This document shows positions 46,785 to 55,399 of a stretch of 64,000 nucleotides of DNA, piece by piece. The notes under the pieces are model-generated. The model saw nothing but the letters and a program-made list of their open reading frames with translations. It made no database searches and had not been told where the DNA came from. Position 1 is the stretch's first letter, and the number at the start of each line of letters is the position of its first letter. The position numbers and the translations under genes are program-made. The DNA is from JAJDUF01 sp965238265 (GTDB lineage Bacteria; Chloroflexota; UBA11872; UBA12225; JAJDUF01): NCBI GenBank assembly GCA_965238265.1, contig OZ250185.1:3286001-3350000 (forward strand), given 5' to 3'.

Positions 46785-49700
46785 GTGCCGAAACACCTGG
46801 ACGTGAACGATCCGCGCTATGCCGAGGCGACGGCCGAAATCTTGCGCCGGCACGACCGGGCCGAGCCGGAGGCGAACATTACCAGCGCCGTGCGGAACTT
46901 CCTCACGCTCACCGAGCTGGCGCGGGACAGCGAGATCGTCGAGGAGCAGGCGCCCGCGCGGGGGTCGCATAGCGCCGTGGACCTGACGGCGCTCGATACC
47001 TTCATCGAGGTCAAGCGCCGCATTGGCACCGCCGGCGGCTTCAACCCCAACCCGGACCACGTTGCGCAGCTCGACGACTACCTGGCTCAATCCGAGCAGG
47101 CCGGCCATAGCTCGCGCATGGGCATCCTGACCGACGGCAAGTATTGGCTGCTCCGTTGGCCTGGAGCGGAGCAGGACCCCGTCCCCACAGCGCCGCCGTA
47201 TGGCTTCACCCTGGAAAACAAGGATCACTGGCCGGCGCTCCACAATTGGCTGCGCGACCGGGCGCTCTTCGCCCGGCAGGACGTGACCCTGCGCGACCGC
47301 GAGAGCGTCGAGCAGCACTTTAGCCCGGACAGTCCGCACTACGAAAAGGACATTGCCCGGCTGCGGGCGCTGTACGATCGGCACGCGGCGAGCTGGACGG
47401 TGCAGGTGAAGCGGCGGCTATGGGACAACCTGCTGCGGGCCGCGCTGGGGGAAGTGGCGGGCACGCGGCGGGGGCTGGACGACCTGTTCGTGCGCCATAC
47501 CTACCTGACGGCCGTGATCGGGCTGGCGGTGCAGGCGACGTTCGGCATCAAGGTCGCCGAGGAGGCCGAGCACGACGCGGTGGGGCTGCTGAAAGGGCGG
47601 CAGCTGCAGAACGCGACCGGCCTGCACGGGATCGTGGAGTCGGACTTCTTCGCGTGGCCGACGGAGGTCGCGGGCGGGCTGCCACCGATCAAGACGTTGG
47701 CGCGGCGGATTGCCCGCTTCGCCTGGGCCAAGGCGCCGCCGGACATCGGGGCGCTGCTCTATGAGACGGTGATTCCGCCGGACGAGCGCCGGCAGCTCGG
47801 CGAATACTACACGCCGGCCTGGCTGGCGCGGGTGATGGTGCGGGAGCTGGTCGAGCAGCCGTTGGAGCAGCGGGTGCTGGACCCGGCGTGCGGCTCCGGG
47901 ACGTTCGTGGTCGAGGCGGTGGCACACTTCCTGGCCGCCGCCGAGCGGGACGGCCGCGAGCCGGGAGCGACGTTGGAGCGGCTGCTGGACGCGGTGACCG
48001 GGGTGGACGTGCATCCGGTGGCGGTGCATCTGGCGCGGGCCGCCTGGGTGCTGGCGGCGCGGCCGGCGATTCAAGCCGCCAGCGACGCCGGGTATAGCGA
48101 GCCAATCGCCGTGCCGGTCTACCTCGGCGACGCCTTGCAACTGCGCTTCCACACGGGCGATCTGTTCGCCGAGCGCGAGGTCAGTATCGAGGTCGGGGAC
48201 GAGCGGAACACGGTGCTGCGCTTTCCGCGCCGCCTGGTCGAGCAGGCCAACGCGTTCGACGCGCTGATGAGCGACATCGCCGGCGCCATCGAGCGCGGGG
48301 ACGACCCGACCTTGTCGCTGACCGACCACGGCATCGGCGACGCGGCGGAACGGGACACGCTGCACGGGACCATCGCCGAGATGCAGCGGCTGCACGCGGA
48401 GGGGAGCGACCACATCTGGGCGTACTACAGCCGCAACCTGGTGCGGCCGGTGGCGTTGTCTCGGCAGAAAGTGGACGTGGTGATCGGCAATCCACCGTGG
48501 CTGAACTACAACAAGACCGCCAGCACGCTGCGGACCGCGTTGGAGCAGCGGAGCAAGCACGACTACGACATCTGGACCGGCGGCCGGTACGCGACGCATC
48601 AGGACGTGGCCGGGCTGTTCTTCACGCGCAGCGCCGACCTGTACCTGAGGGGCGGGGGCGTGATCGGCATGGTGCTGCCGCACAGCGCCCTGCAGACGGG
48701 CCAGTACGCCAAGTGGCGCAGCGGGGCGTGGCACGCGGCCGGAAGTGGGAGCGCGCTGACGGTGGACTTCGGCTACAAGGCGGCCTGGGACCTGGAGAAA
48801 CTCGAACCGAACACCTTCTTCCCCATCGCGGCGGCGGTGGTCTTTGCCAGGCGCACGGGCGGCGAGAGCCGCGTGGGAGAGGTGGGGCCGCTTACCGGGC
48901 AAGTGGAACGCTGGCTGGGGAAGACGGGGACGGCCGAGGTGCGCCGGGTCAACGTCGCCATCACCGATACCTCGGAGAGTGGCGAATCACCCTACGCCGG
49001 CTTTGCCCGGCAAGGCGCTATCGTCGTGCCGCGCTGTCTGTTCTTCGTCCACGAAACCGAAAACCCGGCCATCGTCCAGGCCAGTCAGACGATCACCGTG
49101 AACCCGCGTCGTGGCTCACAAGACAAGCGGCCGTGGCGGGACCTGGACCTGACCGCCATCACCGGCCAGACTATCGAGAAACGGCACGTCCACGAAGTAT
49201 ACCTGGGCGAGACGGTCGTGCCCTATGCCACGCTCGACCCCTTGAAGGCGGTGCTGCCGCTGCGCCGCGACGCCACGAGCCTTCCGACCGAGGATGGCGG
49301 CATCGGTGGTGTCTACCTCGGAGGACTGGAGCGGCGGATGCGGGAGCGCTGGCAGACCATCAGTGGCGTATGGGAGGAACACAGAGCACGAGCTAATAGA
49401 CTGACACTATTGGGACAGATAGATTATCTCCACAAGCTGTCGTCACAATTGGATTGGCAACGCAATTCCGACGGCCGTCCCGTTCGAGTAGTGCAAACTG
49501 AAGCTGGTCAGCCGACAGCGGCGTTGCTTCCAGACGATCACGCCTTGGTGGACTCTACTCTCTATTGGATTACCTGCCAGAATGTCGAAGAGGCCTACTA
49601 CCTGCTCGCTCTCATCAACAGCGACACGCTGTACGCAGCGGTGCAACCCCTGATGGCGAAAGGCCAGTTCGGGGCACGGCACTTGCACAAGCAACTGTGG

Positions 49701-49907
49701 AAGCTGCCCATTCCGGAGTACGACGGGAGGGAGGCGCTGCACGGGGAGATCGCGGCAGCGGGGGCGGCGCGGGAGCTGGGGCGGCTGCGGGCTGATCGCG
49801 GCAACGACGTCGGCGTCAGGATAGTGCGGCGGGAGCTACGCAAGTGGCTGCGGGAGTCGGCGGAGGGCGCGGCGGTGGAGGTGGCGGTGGTCCGGCTGTT
49901 GGGGTGA
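46785..49907 (+). CDS. Eco57I-like type IIG restriction-modification enzyme
   Basis: This 1040-residue protein has an N-terminal nuclease-like region with D66 and EVK (75-77), a PD-(D/E)xK pattern. A helical region and QLGEYYTPAWLA lead to the N6-adenine methyltransferase: motif I DPACGSGTF (from D366), motif IV NPPW (569-572). A long C-terminal target-recognition region follows. One chain would therefore cut and modify. GTG start with AAGGAG 9 nt upstream. The gene fits precisely between two fragments of an opposite-strand methyltransferase-HNH gene; its stop is 4 nt from the right junction. Confidence 0.85.
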   Translation: MPKHLDVNDPRYAEATAEILRRHDRAEPEANITSAVRNFLTLTELARDSEIVEEQAPARGSHSAVDLTALDTFIEVKRRIGTAGGFNPNPDHVAQLDDYLAQSEQAGHSSRMGILTDGKYWLLRWPGAEQDPVPTAPPYGFTLENKDHWPALHNWLRDRALFARQDVTLRDRESVEQHFSPDSPHYEKDIARLRALYDRHAASWTVQVKRRLWDNLLRAALGEVAGTRRGLDDLFVRHTYLTAVIGLAVQATFGIKVAEEAEHDAVGLLKGRQLQNATGLHGIVESDFFAWPTEVAGGLPPIKTLARRIARFAWAKAPPDIGALLYETVIPPDERRQLGEYYTPAWLARVMVRELVEQPLEQRVLDPACGSGTFVVEAVAHFLAAAERDGREPGATLERLLDAVTGVDVHPVAVHLARAAWVLAARPAIQAASDAGYSEPIAVPVYLGDALQLRFHTGDLFAEREVSIEVGDERNTVLRFPRRLVEQANAFDALMSDIAGAIERGDDPTLSLTDHGIGDAAERDTLHGTIAEMQRLHAEGSDHIWAYYSRNLVRPVALSRQKVDVVIGNPPWLNYNKTASTLRTALEQRSKHDYDIWTGGRYATHQDVAGLFFTRSADLYLRGGGVIGMVLPHSALQTGQYAKWRSGAWHAAGSGSALTVDFGYKAAWDLEKLEPNTFFPIAAAVVFARRTGGESRVGEVGPLTGQVERWLGKTGTAEVRRVNVAITDTSESGESPYAGFARQGAIVVPRCLFFVHETENPAIVQASQTITVNPRRGSQDKRPWRDLDLTAITGQTIEKRHVHEVYLGETVVPYATLDPLKAVLPLRRDATSLPTEDGGIGGVYLGGLERRMRERWQTISGVWEEHRARANRLTLLGQIDYLHKLSSQLDWQRNSDGRPVRVVQTEAGQPTAALLPDDHALVDSTLYWITCQNVEEAYYLLALINSDTLYAAVQPLMAKGQFGARHLHKQLWKLPIPEYDGREALHGEIAAAGAARELGRLRADRGNDVGVRIVRRELRKWLRESAEGAAVEVAVVRLLG

Positions 49908-49910
49908 GGG

Positions 49911-49982
49911 GTTGAGGCTGCGCAGAATGTCGAGGTTGTCTCCGGTCCAGACGGTCTTGTCCGCAAAGTTGGGAGCCTCCAT
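49911..49982 (-). pseudogene. N-terminal remnant of the methyltransferase-HNH gene
   Basis: The ATG at 49982 starts MEAPNFADKTVWTGDNLDIL and runs to RSLN, the typical beginning of a beta-type methyltransferase (compare YGDNLAIL in the intact gene at 16938). Where SVDLIYLDPPF should follow, the sequence turns into the antisense of the type IIG 3' end. The ATG overlaps the transposase stop (TAATG). Confidence 0.72.
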
Positions 49983-50944
49983 TAGCGGGCCTCCGGCCGG
50001 GAATAGGCCGGGCCGCCCGCGATCAAGTCCTGATAGCGCAGCCGCTTGCCCACGAAGCCACCCGCCATCGCTGCCAGCTGGTCCGCGGTATCCTGCGGCC
50101 GGACATTGTGCCGGCCGGCAAACTCGTTGATGTAGCGGTGCAGGTGCTTCGGCGAGTAGTGGTGAAACGTGCCGACGTAGCCGCGCTTGACCATGCTCCA
50201 AAACGAGTCAATTCCCTGGGTCGAGACCTGGCCCCGCACGTACTCCTTGACGCTGTGCTTGACGGCATAGTGATTGGGCAGGCCGCGATAAGCCGGATGT
50301 TCGTCCGTGTAGATCACCGCGTCCGGTTGGGCGGTATCGGCCACAAAGCCGTGCAGCGTGGCCTTGTCCGTCTGGCTAACCGGCTCGGCCACGACCTGCT
50401 TCGTGGCGCGGTCCTTGGCGCCGACGACGACCGTCTTGCCGGCCGCCGGGCCGGTGCCGTGCTTGGCGGACTGGTGCCGGTTGCGTTCCTTGCCACCCAC
50501 ATACGTTTCGTCCACCTCGATCGGGCCAGCGAACGGCGCCGGGTACTTGGCCCACGTCTCGCGGATACGGTGCGCCAGGTACCAGGCTGTCTTTTGGGTG
50601 ATACCGAGGTCGCGGTGCAGCTTCATGGAGGACGTGCCCTTGATGCCGGTCGTGAGGATGTAGGTGGCCAGCGCCCACTTGCGGTAGCCGAGTTTGGAGC
50701 CGTGCATCACGCTGCCCGTCTTTACCGAGAAAAACTTGCGGCAGGCGCGGCAGTGATACGGCATCGTGGGGTGCTTGCTCGGCGTGCCAATGCGCTCGCC
50801 GTCACAGTGCGGGCAGCGGATACCGTCCGGCCAGCGTAGCTTGACAAACCACGTCTCGGCGGTAGCATCGTCCGGGAACATGTCGAATAACTGGATCAGC
50901 GTGATACCTGCCCGCTCCGCTTTACCCGGTGCTTTCTGGCTCAT
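49982..50944 (-). CDS. IS1595-family (ISXO2-like) transposase
   Basis: This 320-residue protein has an N-terminal zinc ribbon (C44-x2-C47, C65-x2-C68). Its catalytic domain has D145 in PIEVDETYVGGKERN, D214 in VIYTDEHPAYRG, and QGIDSFWSMVKRGYVGTFHH then KHLHRYINEFAGRHN, the family hallmark. It appears full length. A near-consensus promoter lies upstream. The IS1595 family is known to include elements with passenger genes, and here the stop overlaps a methyltransferase start. Confidence 0.9.
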   Translation of the reverse strand: MSQKAPGKAERAGITLIQLFDMFPDDATAETWFVKLRWPDGIRCPHCDGERIGTPSKHPTMPYHCRACRKFFSVKTGSVMHGSKLGYRKWALATYILTTGIKGTSSMKLHRDLGITQKTAWYLAHRIRETWAKYPAPFAGPIEVDETYVGGKERNRHQSAKHGTGPAAGKTVVVGAKDRATKQVVAEPVSQTDKATLHGFVADTAQPDAVIYTDEHPAYRGLPNHYAVKHSVKEYVRGQVSTQGIDSFWSMVKRGYVGTFHHYSPKHLHRYINEFAGRHNVRPQDTADQLAAMAGGFVGKRLRYQDLIAGGPAYSRPEAR

Positions 50945-50994
50945 TCCTGGTGCTCCCTAGCGGCGTCTGCCGTACTCGCTACCTTGATATAGGA

Positions 50995-51023
50995 AGTATA
51001 GTAAACACAGGCGGCGGTGTCAA
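50995..51023 (-). promoter_or_regulatory. Near-consensus promoter for the transposase operon
   Basis: On the minus strand TTGACA (51023-51018), exactly 17 bp, then TATACT (51000-50995). This is the strongest sigma-70-like promoter seen in the window. It lies about 50 nt before the transposase ATG. Confidence 0.7.
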
Positions 51024-51085
51024 GGCGAGGTTGACAAAGCTAAGGGATTGTGGCGGCATAGGGGTTGGGTGAAAGGAGCAAAGCT

Positions 51086-51505
51086 ATGACACTTGCTGAT
51101 GTACTTGACTTGTTAGACAGCGACCAGTGGCACTACAGCCCAACCCCGGAAATGATGGTCCATGCCATTCGGTCAGACGGGAAGTATGATGCCCGTCGGC
51201 TGGTCCATCTCGCTATGCTGGCTGAAGCCCAGGGGTTGATTAACGATACGAGGGACGACACCAGCCTGAGCGATGAGGCAAAGCGCGACTCGCGTGCGAT
51301 ATGGTCACGCGCCGGTTTGTCGGGTACCTTGCCGGTGGCCGGGAATGGGTCTTGGGCGAAATGCTCGCGGACCTTGTGGGCTAAACTCGGTGTTAGGGCA
51401 ACAAGGCGCACGTGCGGCGCTAGTGAGTTATCGGTAGGCTCGGCCACTGCCGGACTCTGCGTAGGCGCTGCTGTGGTCATTGGTTACTACCTCCTATCTC
51501 CATGA
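51086..51505 (+). CDS. Hypothetical protein with C-terminal membrane helix
   Basis: AAAGGAG 7 nt before the ATG supports this 139-residue product. The N-terminal half is acidic and helical (TLADVLDLLDSDQW). The last 20 residues (ATAGLCVGAAVVIGYYLLSP) form one membrane helix. No family is recognised. It is divergent from the transposase and overlaps the next gene by ATGA. Confidence 0.5.
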   Translation: MTLADVLDLLDSDQWHYSPTPEMMVHAIRSDGKYDARRLVHLAMLAEAQGLINDTRDDTSLSDEAKRDSRAIWSRAGLSGTLPVAGNGSWAKCSRTLWAKLGVRATRRTCGASELSVGSATAGLCVGAAVVIGYYLLSP

Positions 51506-51810
51506 ACGGCTGCGGCATGAACGTGGCTGATAGTATGGCCGTACCGTGCTATATGGCACACCGTAGCCTAGCCGGTGTGATGGCAGCCTTGGCGAATCAG
51601 TTAATAGAGGCAGAACGCGCGATTGCTCATTCACTTGAGCGACACGGGATGCAGATTACTGACCAACAGGAGGCGAGGAAGCGATTGCAGGAACATTTTG
51701 TTGCCATCGTTCGTGCCGCTGAGGAGGAGATTCTGCCGGCGATTGCGACTCATTCTGAGTTGCATCTCCTGCCAGCTTCAGCGACACGCCCTGGCGAGGG
51801 AGATTCCTGA
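51502..51810 (+). CDS. Hypothetical helical protein
   Basis: This 102-residue product is predicted mainly helical (ANQLIEAERAIAHSLERHG, then EARKRLQEHFVAIVRAAEEE), with possible coiled-coil character. Its start overlaps the stop of the upstream membrane-protein gene, so the two are probably a coupled pair. Function is unknown. Confidence 0.42.
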   Translation: MNGCGMNVADSMAVPCYMAHRSLAGVMAALANQLIEAERAIAHSLERHGMQITDQQEARKRLQEHFVAIVRAAEEEILPAIATHSELHLLPASATRPGEGDS

Positions 51811-52027
51811 GGTATTCCCACAACATAGTGTTTGCAGGGGTTTCAGTTGTCGTCGTCATCGTGCTAGCCCTTTCTGCGGCTCTGTCCAGCCGCCCTGTTT
51901 ACTGAGGTATATAATTCCCCTTCTATTGCTATAAATGTAATTATCATCGCGACAGGGATTGTGGCTCTTGAGCAATATTTTTTCGATCAGTTGATGCTCT
52001 CTTTTGTGGTTCCATGATACACGGGTC
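51811..52027. other. AT-richer spacer before the patatin gene
   Basis: This is a low-GC stretch with no supported gene. It marks the change of composition into the phospholipase gene. Confidence 0.4.
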
Positions 52028-53142
52028 ATGATATCGAAGAACGCGCAAGACACAGGGCTAGCCCTCTCTGGAGGAGGGTTCCGCGCGACTCTCTTCCATC
52101 TCGGGGCGTTGTGGAGGCTCAATGAACTATCTTTGCTGCCAACGATTGTGAGACTCTCAGCCGTTTCTGGTGGGTCAATCCTGTCTGGTCTAATCGCTGC
52201 GCGTTGGTCAAGACTCGCCTTTCACAACGGAATTGCGGCCAATTTTCATGAGGATGTTGTCAGACCCATATGGAACTTCTGCAGTGTGAATGTAGATGTG
52301 ACGACGACTCTAAGCGGCCTGCTAGTCGGAACCCATATCCTAGAACGCTACTACCGAAGGCATCTTGTTGGAGACTCTACACTTCAAGATATGCCAGACT
52401 GTCCAGAGTTCGTTTTCAACGCAGCTCATATAGAAACAGGCCGCAACTGGACCTTTTCGAAGTCATGCATGCGAACATACCAGTTGGGTACCGTGGATCA
52501 TCCCGATGTCCGGCTTTCAAAAGTTCTCGCCGCCTCGTCAGCGATGCCTCCCTTCTTTCCTCCGTTGATACTGAAACTGAATCCAGATGATTTTCGACGT
52601 TCTCAATATGCTGACCTTTTTGATCGAGTTGACTGGAGAAAAAGGTCTCGCTTACCGATGGAGGGGTCTACGACAACCTTGGTGTTCACTCCATTCGGGA
52701 CTCTAAAACACTATTGATTTCAGACGCTAGCGGCCCTCTTGAACCCACCAGGAGTTTTTCTATACCGAGGTGGTTGTTTCAGCGTGTATTGCGGCCCATA
52801 GATATTGCTGTAGAGCAGACTAGAGCACTAAGGAGAAGATCAATCATTGAGCAATTTCAAAATGGAGATAAGTACGGTGCATTATGGTCTGTCACAACAG
52901 ATATGCGAAGATACCCTATCGCGAGCCCGTTTGCTGTCAGGAAGGAGTGGGTCTCTCAGGTTAGTTCTACCAGGACTCGTCTTAATTCCTTCACTGATGA
53001 AGAAAAGTCGAGATTAATCAACTGGGGATACCTGCAATGTGACCTTTCAATCAGATCATATTATCGTTCGAGTGTCGATCCACCTAGTTCACTCCCGTTT
53101 CCCCATTTCCACTTTGCTTCTCCGCCCGCTATCCGGCGTTAA
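52028..53142 (+). CDS. Patatin-like phospholipase, frameshifted before the catalytic Asp
   Basis: The N-terminal half has the oxyanion loop SGGGFRATLFHLG (14-26) and the nucleophile elbow AVSGG with S47, followed by SAMPPFFPP. The literal frame stops at 52717. One extra A in the A5 run at 52639-52643 moves into the frame that reads LTDGGVYDNLGVHSIRDSK and LLISDASGP, giving the catalytic Asp (codon 52657-52659) and a normal ending at 53142. Base composition is clearly less GC-rich than the core genome. Patatin lipases are effectors in some anti-phage systems; no nucleotide cyclase is adjacent. Confidence 0.75.
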
Positions 53143-53239
53143 TGTGGCTAGTTTTCTGGGTGTGACTTGGGCCAGGAGCAGCTGGCGAAGGAGGGCAGAG
53201 GATAGGCAGGTCCATCGGCGCTACTTGAGGCCGGCGCGC

Positions 53240-54709
53240 TCAGAGGGCGGGGCGGGCGTGGGAGTGGGGCTGGCTCTGCTCGTAGGCGTGGGCCACGCGC
53301 AGGAGGGTCGCTTCGTCGAAGGGGCGGCCAATGAGCTGCACGCCCACGGGTAGCCCGGCCGCGTCGAAGCCGCCGGGTACGCTGAGGCCGGGCAGCCCGG
53401 CGATATTCGTGGGGATGGTGAAGATGTCCGAGAGGTACATGGCGAGCGGATCAGCGGTCTTCTCGCCGAGCCGGAACGCCGTCGTCGGTGTCGTCGGCCC
53501 GACAACCACGTCGCACTGCTCGAATGCCGTATCGAAGTCCTGCTTGATGAGGGTCCGCGCTTGCTGCGCTTTGCGGTAGTAGGCGTCGTAGTAGCCGGCC
53601 GAGAGCGCGTAGGTGCCGAGCATGATGCGGCGCTTCACTTCGGCGCCAAAGCCACGCTCGCGGGCCAGGTCCATGGCGCGCCACATGTCGGCCTCGTCGG
53701 TCGCGGCCAAGCCATATTTCACGCCGTTGTAGCGGGCGAGATTCGCGCTGCACTCGGCCGGCGCGATGATGTAATAGGTCGCCAGCGCATATTCGGTGTG
53801 GGGCAGGGTCACGTCAACGACCTCGGCGCCGAGCGCGGCGAGGTCGGCAATGGCCTGCTGCACGAGGCGGACCACGTCCGGTTCCATCCCGGCAATGAAA
53901 TACTCCTGGGGAACACCGACCCGCACGCCGCGCACGTCGCCGGTCAGCGCAGTGCGGAAGTCGGGCACTGCTGCCGTGCTCGCCGTGGCGTCTCGCGGGT
54001 CGTGACCGGCAATGGCCTGCAAGAGCAAGGCACAGTCCTCGACATCGCGGCCGAATGGCCCAATCTGATCGAGCGAGGAGGCAAAGGCGACCAAGCCATA
54101 GCGAGACACGCGGCCGTAGGTGGGTTTGAGGCCAACCACACCGCACAGCGCAGCCGGCTGGCGGATCGAGCCGCCGGTGTCCGTGCCCAGGGAGACGAGG
54201 CATTCACCGGCGGCAACGGCCGCCGCCGACCCGCCGCTCGACCCGCCGGGCACGCGGTCGAGGTCCCACGGATTGTGGGTGGGGAAGAACCCGGAGTTCT
54301 CGGTTGACGAGCCCATCGCGAACTCGTCCATATTGGTCTTCCCCACGATGACCGCGCCGGCAGCCTGCAAGCGGGCCACCGCCGTCGCGTCGTAGGGCGG
54401 CACGAAATCGGCGAGGATGCGTGAGGCGCAGGTGGTGAGGGTGTCACGGGTACAGAGCACGTCCTTGACGGCTACCGGGATGCCGGTCAGCGCCGGTGTC
54501 GTCGCCGGATCACCGGCGGCGAGGGCGGCATCGGCCGCGCGCGCCTGCTCCAGCGCTTGCTCCGGCGTGACCGTGAGGTAGGCGCGGACCTGCGGCTCGA
54601 CACTTTCGATGCGGTCGAGGACCGCTTGGGTTAGCTCGGTAGCCGAGATGTCACGCCGGAGCAGGCGCTCGCGCGCCGCATGGGCGGTGAGGTCCCAAAG
54701 CGCGGTCAC
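53240..54709 (-). CDS. gatA: Asp-tRNA(Asn)/Glu-tRNA(Gln) amidotransferase subunit A
   Basis: This 489-residue amidase subunit has the Ser-cisSer-Lys triad in place: K82 (GIPVAVKD), S157 (GGSSGGSAAA) and S181 (GTDTGGSIRQP). It releases ammonia from glutamine for transfer to the misacylated tRNA by GatB. gatC lies 114 nt upstream on the same strand, with a palindromic repeat in the spacer. Confidence 0.95.
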   Translation of the reverse strand: MTALWDLTAHAARERLLRRDISATELTQAVLDRIESVEPQVRAYLTVTPEQALEQARAADAALAAGDPATTPALTGIPVAVKDVLCTRDTLTTCASRILADFVPPYDATAVARLQAAGAVIVGKTNMDEFAMGSSTENSGFFPTHNPWDLDRVPGGSSGGSAAAVAAGECLVSLGTDTGGSIRQPAALCGVVGLKPTYGRVSRYGLVAFASSLDQIGPFGRDVEDCALLLQAIAGHDPRDATASTAAVPDFRTALTGDVRGVRVGVPQEYFIAGMEPDVVRLVQQAIADLAALGAEVVDVTLPHTEYALATYYIIAPAECSANLARYNGVKYGLAATDEADMWRAMDLARERGFGAEVKRRIMLGTYALSAGYYDAYYRKAQQARTLIKQDFDTAFEQCDVVVGPTTPTTAFRLGEKTADPLAMYLSDIFTIPTNIAGLPGLSVPGGFDAAGLPVGVQLIGRPFDEATLLRVAHAYEQSQPHSHARPAL

Positions 54710-54823
54710 GGCTGGCCTCCGACAAGCGTGGGTTTTTCGGTAGGAGGTGGGTGGGACCTAACCCCTGGCCCCTTCCCTGAAGGGAAGGGGAGTCCGCGCG
54801 GCGACCGTTTGCTGACCACCAGG

Positions 54824-55111
54824 TTACTCCTCCAGCACGGCCTGGACCTTGAAGTAGTCACCATCGCGGCGCGGCGCGTTGCGGAGCACCTCCTGCGCTG
54901 GGAGCGATGGCCGCGCTGCATCGGCACGCATGACGTTCGTGCCGCCGATGACCTGGGCCGTCGGGGGGATGTGGGCGGTATCGAGCTGCTGGAGGCTGCG
55001 AAAGTGCTCTAAGATGCGCGATAGCTCCGCTGCCAGACGTTCCTTCTCCTCAGCACTGAGGCCCAGACGTGCCAGCTCCGCGACGTGCTCTACATCTGCT
55101 TGGCTAATCAC
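54824..55111 (-). CDS. gatC: Asp-tRNA(Asn)/Glu-tRNA(Gln) amidotransferase subunit C
   Basis: From the GTG at 55111 the product is 95 residues, the normal GatC length: ISQADVEHVAELARLGLSAE, then a SRILEHFRSLQQLD helix and the RADAARPSL linker that wraps GatA and GatB. The longer in-frame start at 55258 would translate repeat DNA and was rejected. Confidence 0.93.
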   Translation of the reverse strand: MISQADVEHVAELARLGLSAEEKERLAAELSRILEHFRSLQQLDTAHIPPTAQVIGGTNVMRADAARPSLPAQEVLRNAPRRDGDYFKVQAVLEE

Positions 55112-55134
55112 TGCCCCTGCTCCTCGGAATGGGC

Positions 55135-55350
55135 TATGCGCTACCGGCCCCCCTATGGTCCCGCTCCGCGGGGGGACGGGCGCAGCGTGCTGCGCCCCTA
55201 CGCTCGCCCGACACCCTCCGGCCCCGTCATTCCCGCTTGCGCGGGAATCCAGGGCCATTCATGGCACCCTGGTCGGCGTGGATTCCGGCTTGCGCAGGAA
55301 TGACATTCCTAGGTCGGTCTGCGCCGGAATGACGTTCCTGGGCCGGTTGC
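55135..55350. repeat. Dense repeat cluster between gatC and comEC
   Basis: The cluster has CCCCCCTATGG-type and GCTCCGCGGGGGGACGG units, then a GCGCAGCGTGCTGCGCC palindrome. At least three ATTCCCGC...GCGGGAAT-family copies follow (about 55228-55250, 55290-55312 and 55320-55340), one of them degenerate. It separates divergent gatC and comEC. Confidence 0.7.
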
Positions 55351-55399
55351 GTGCCAGAGTATAGCAGCATACGGCCAAGATTCGATATACTACATATGT

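Larger units (their letters stand above)
46287..51023 (-). mobile_element. Putative IS1595-type unit with methyltransferase passenger, disrupted by a type IIG gene
   Basis: From the promoter at 51023 the minus strand reads transposase, methyltransferase start, [3.26-kb interruption], HNH end, small protein. The transposase and methyltransferase overlap as TAATG. Outer inverted repeats and target duplications were not found by eye. AGTAAACA occurs near both ends (about 46262 and 50999) but in the same orientation, so it is not an inverted repeat. Confidence 0.4.

Noticed and set aside
47418..48902. 494-codon minus-strand open frame
   Set aside because: Antisense shadow of the type IIG enzyme; no domain or ribosome binding site.
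46262..51008. AGTAAACA at both ends of the transposase region as terminal inverted repeats
   Set aside because: Both copies are in the same orientation and too short; no target duplication seen.
51656..51859. 67-codon minus-strand frame
   Set aside because: Antisense to the coupled hypothetical pair; no ribosome binding site.
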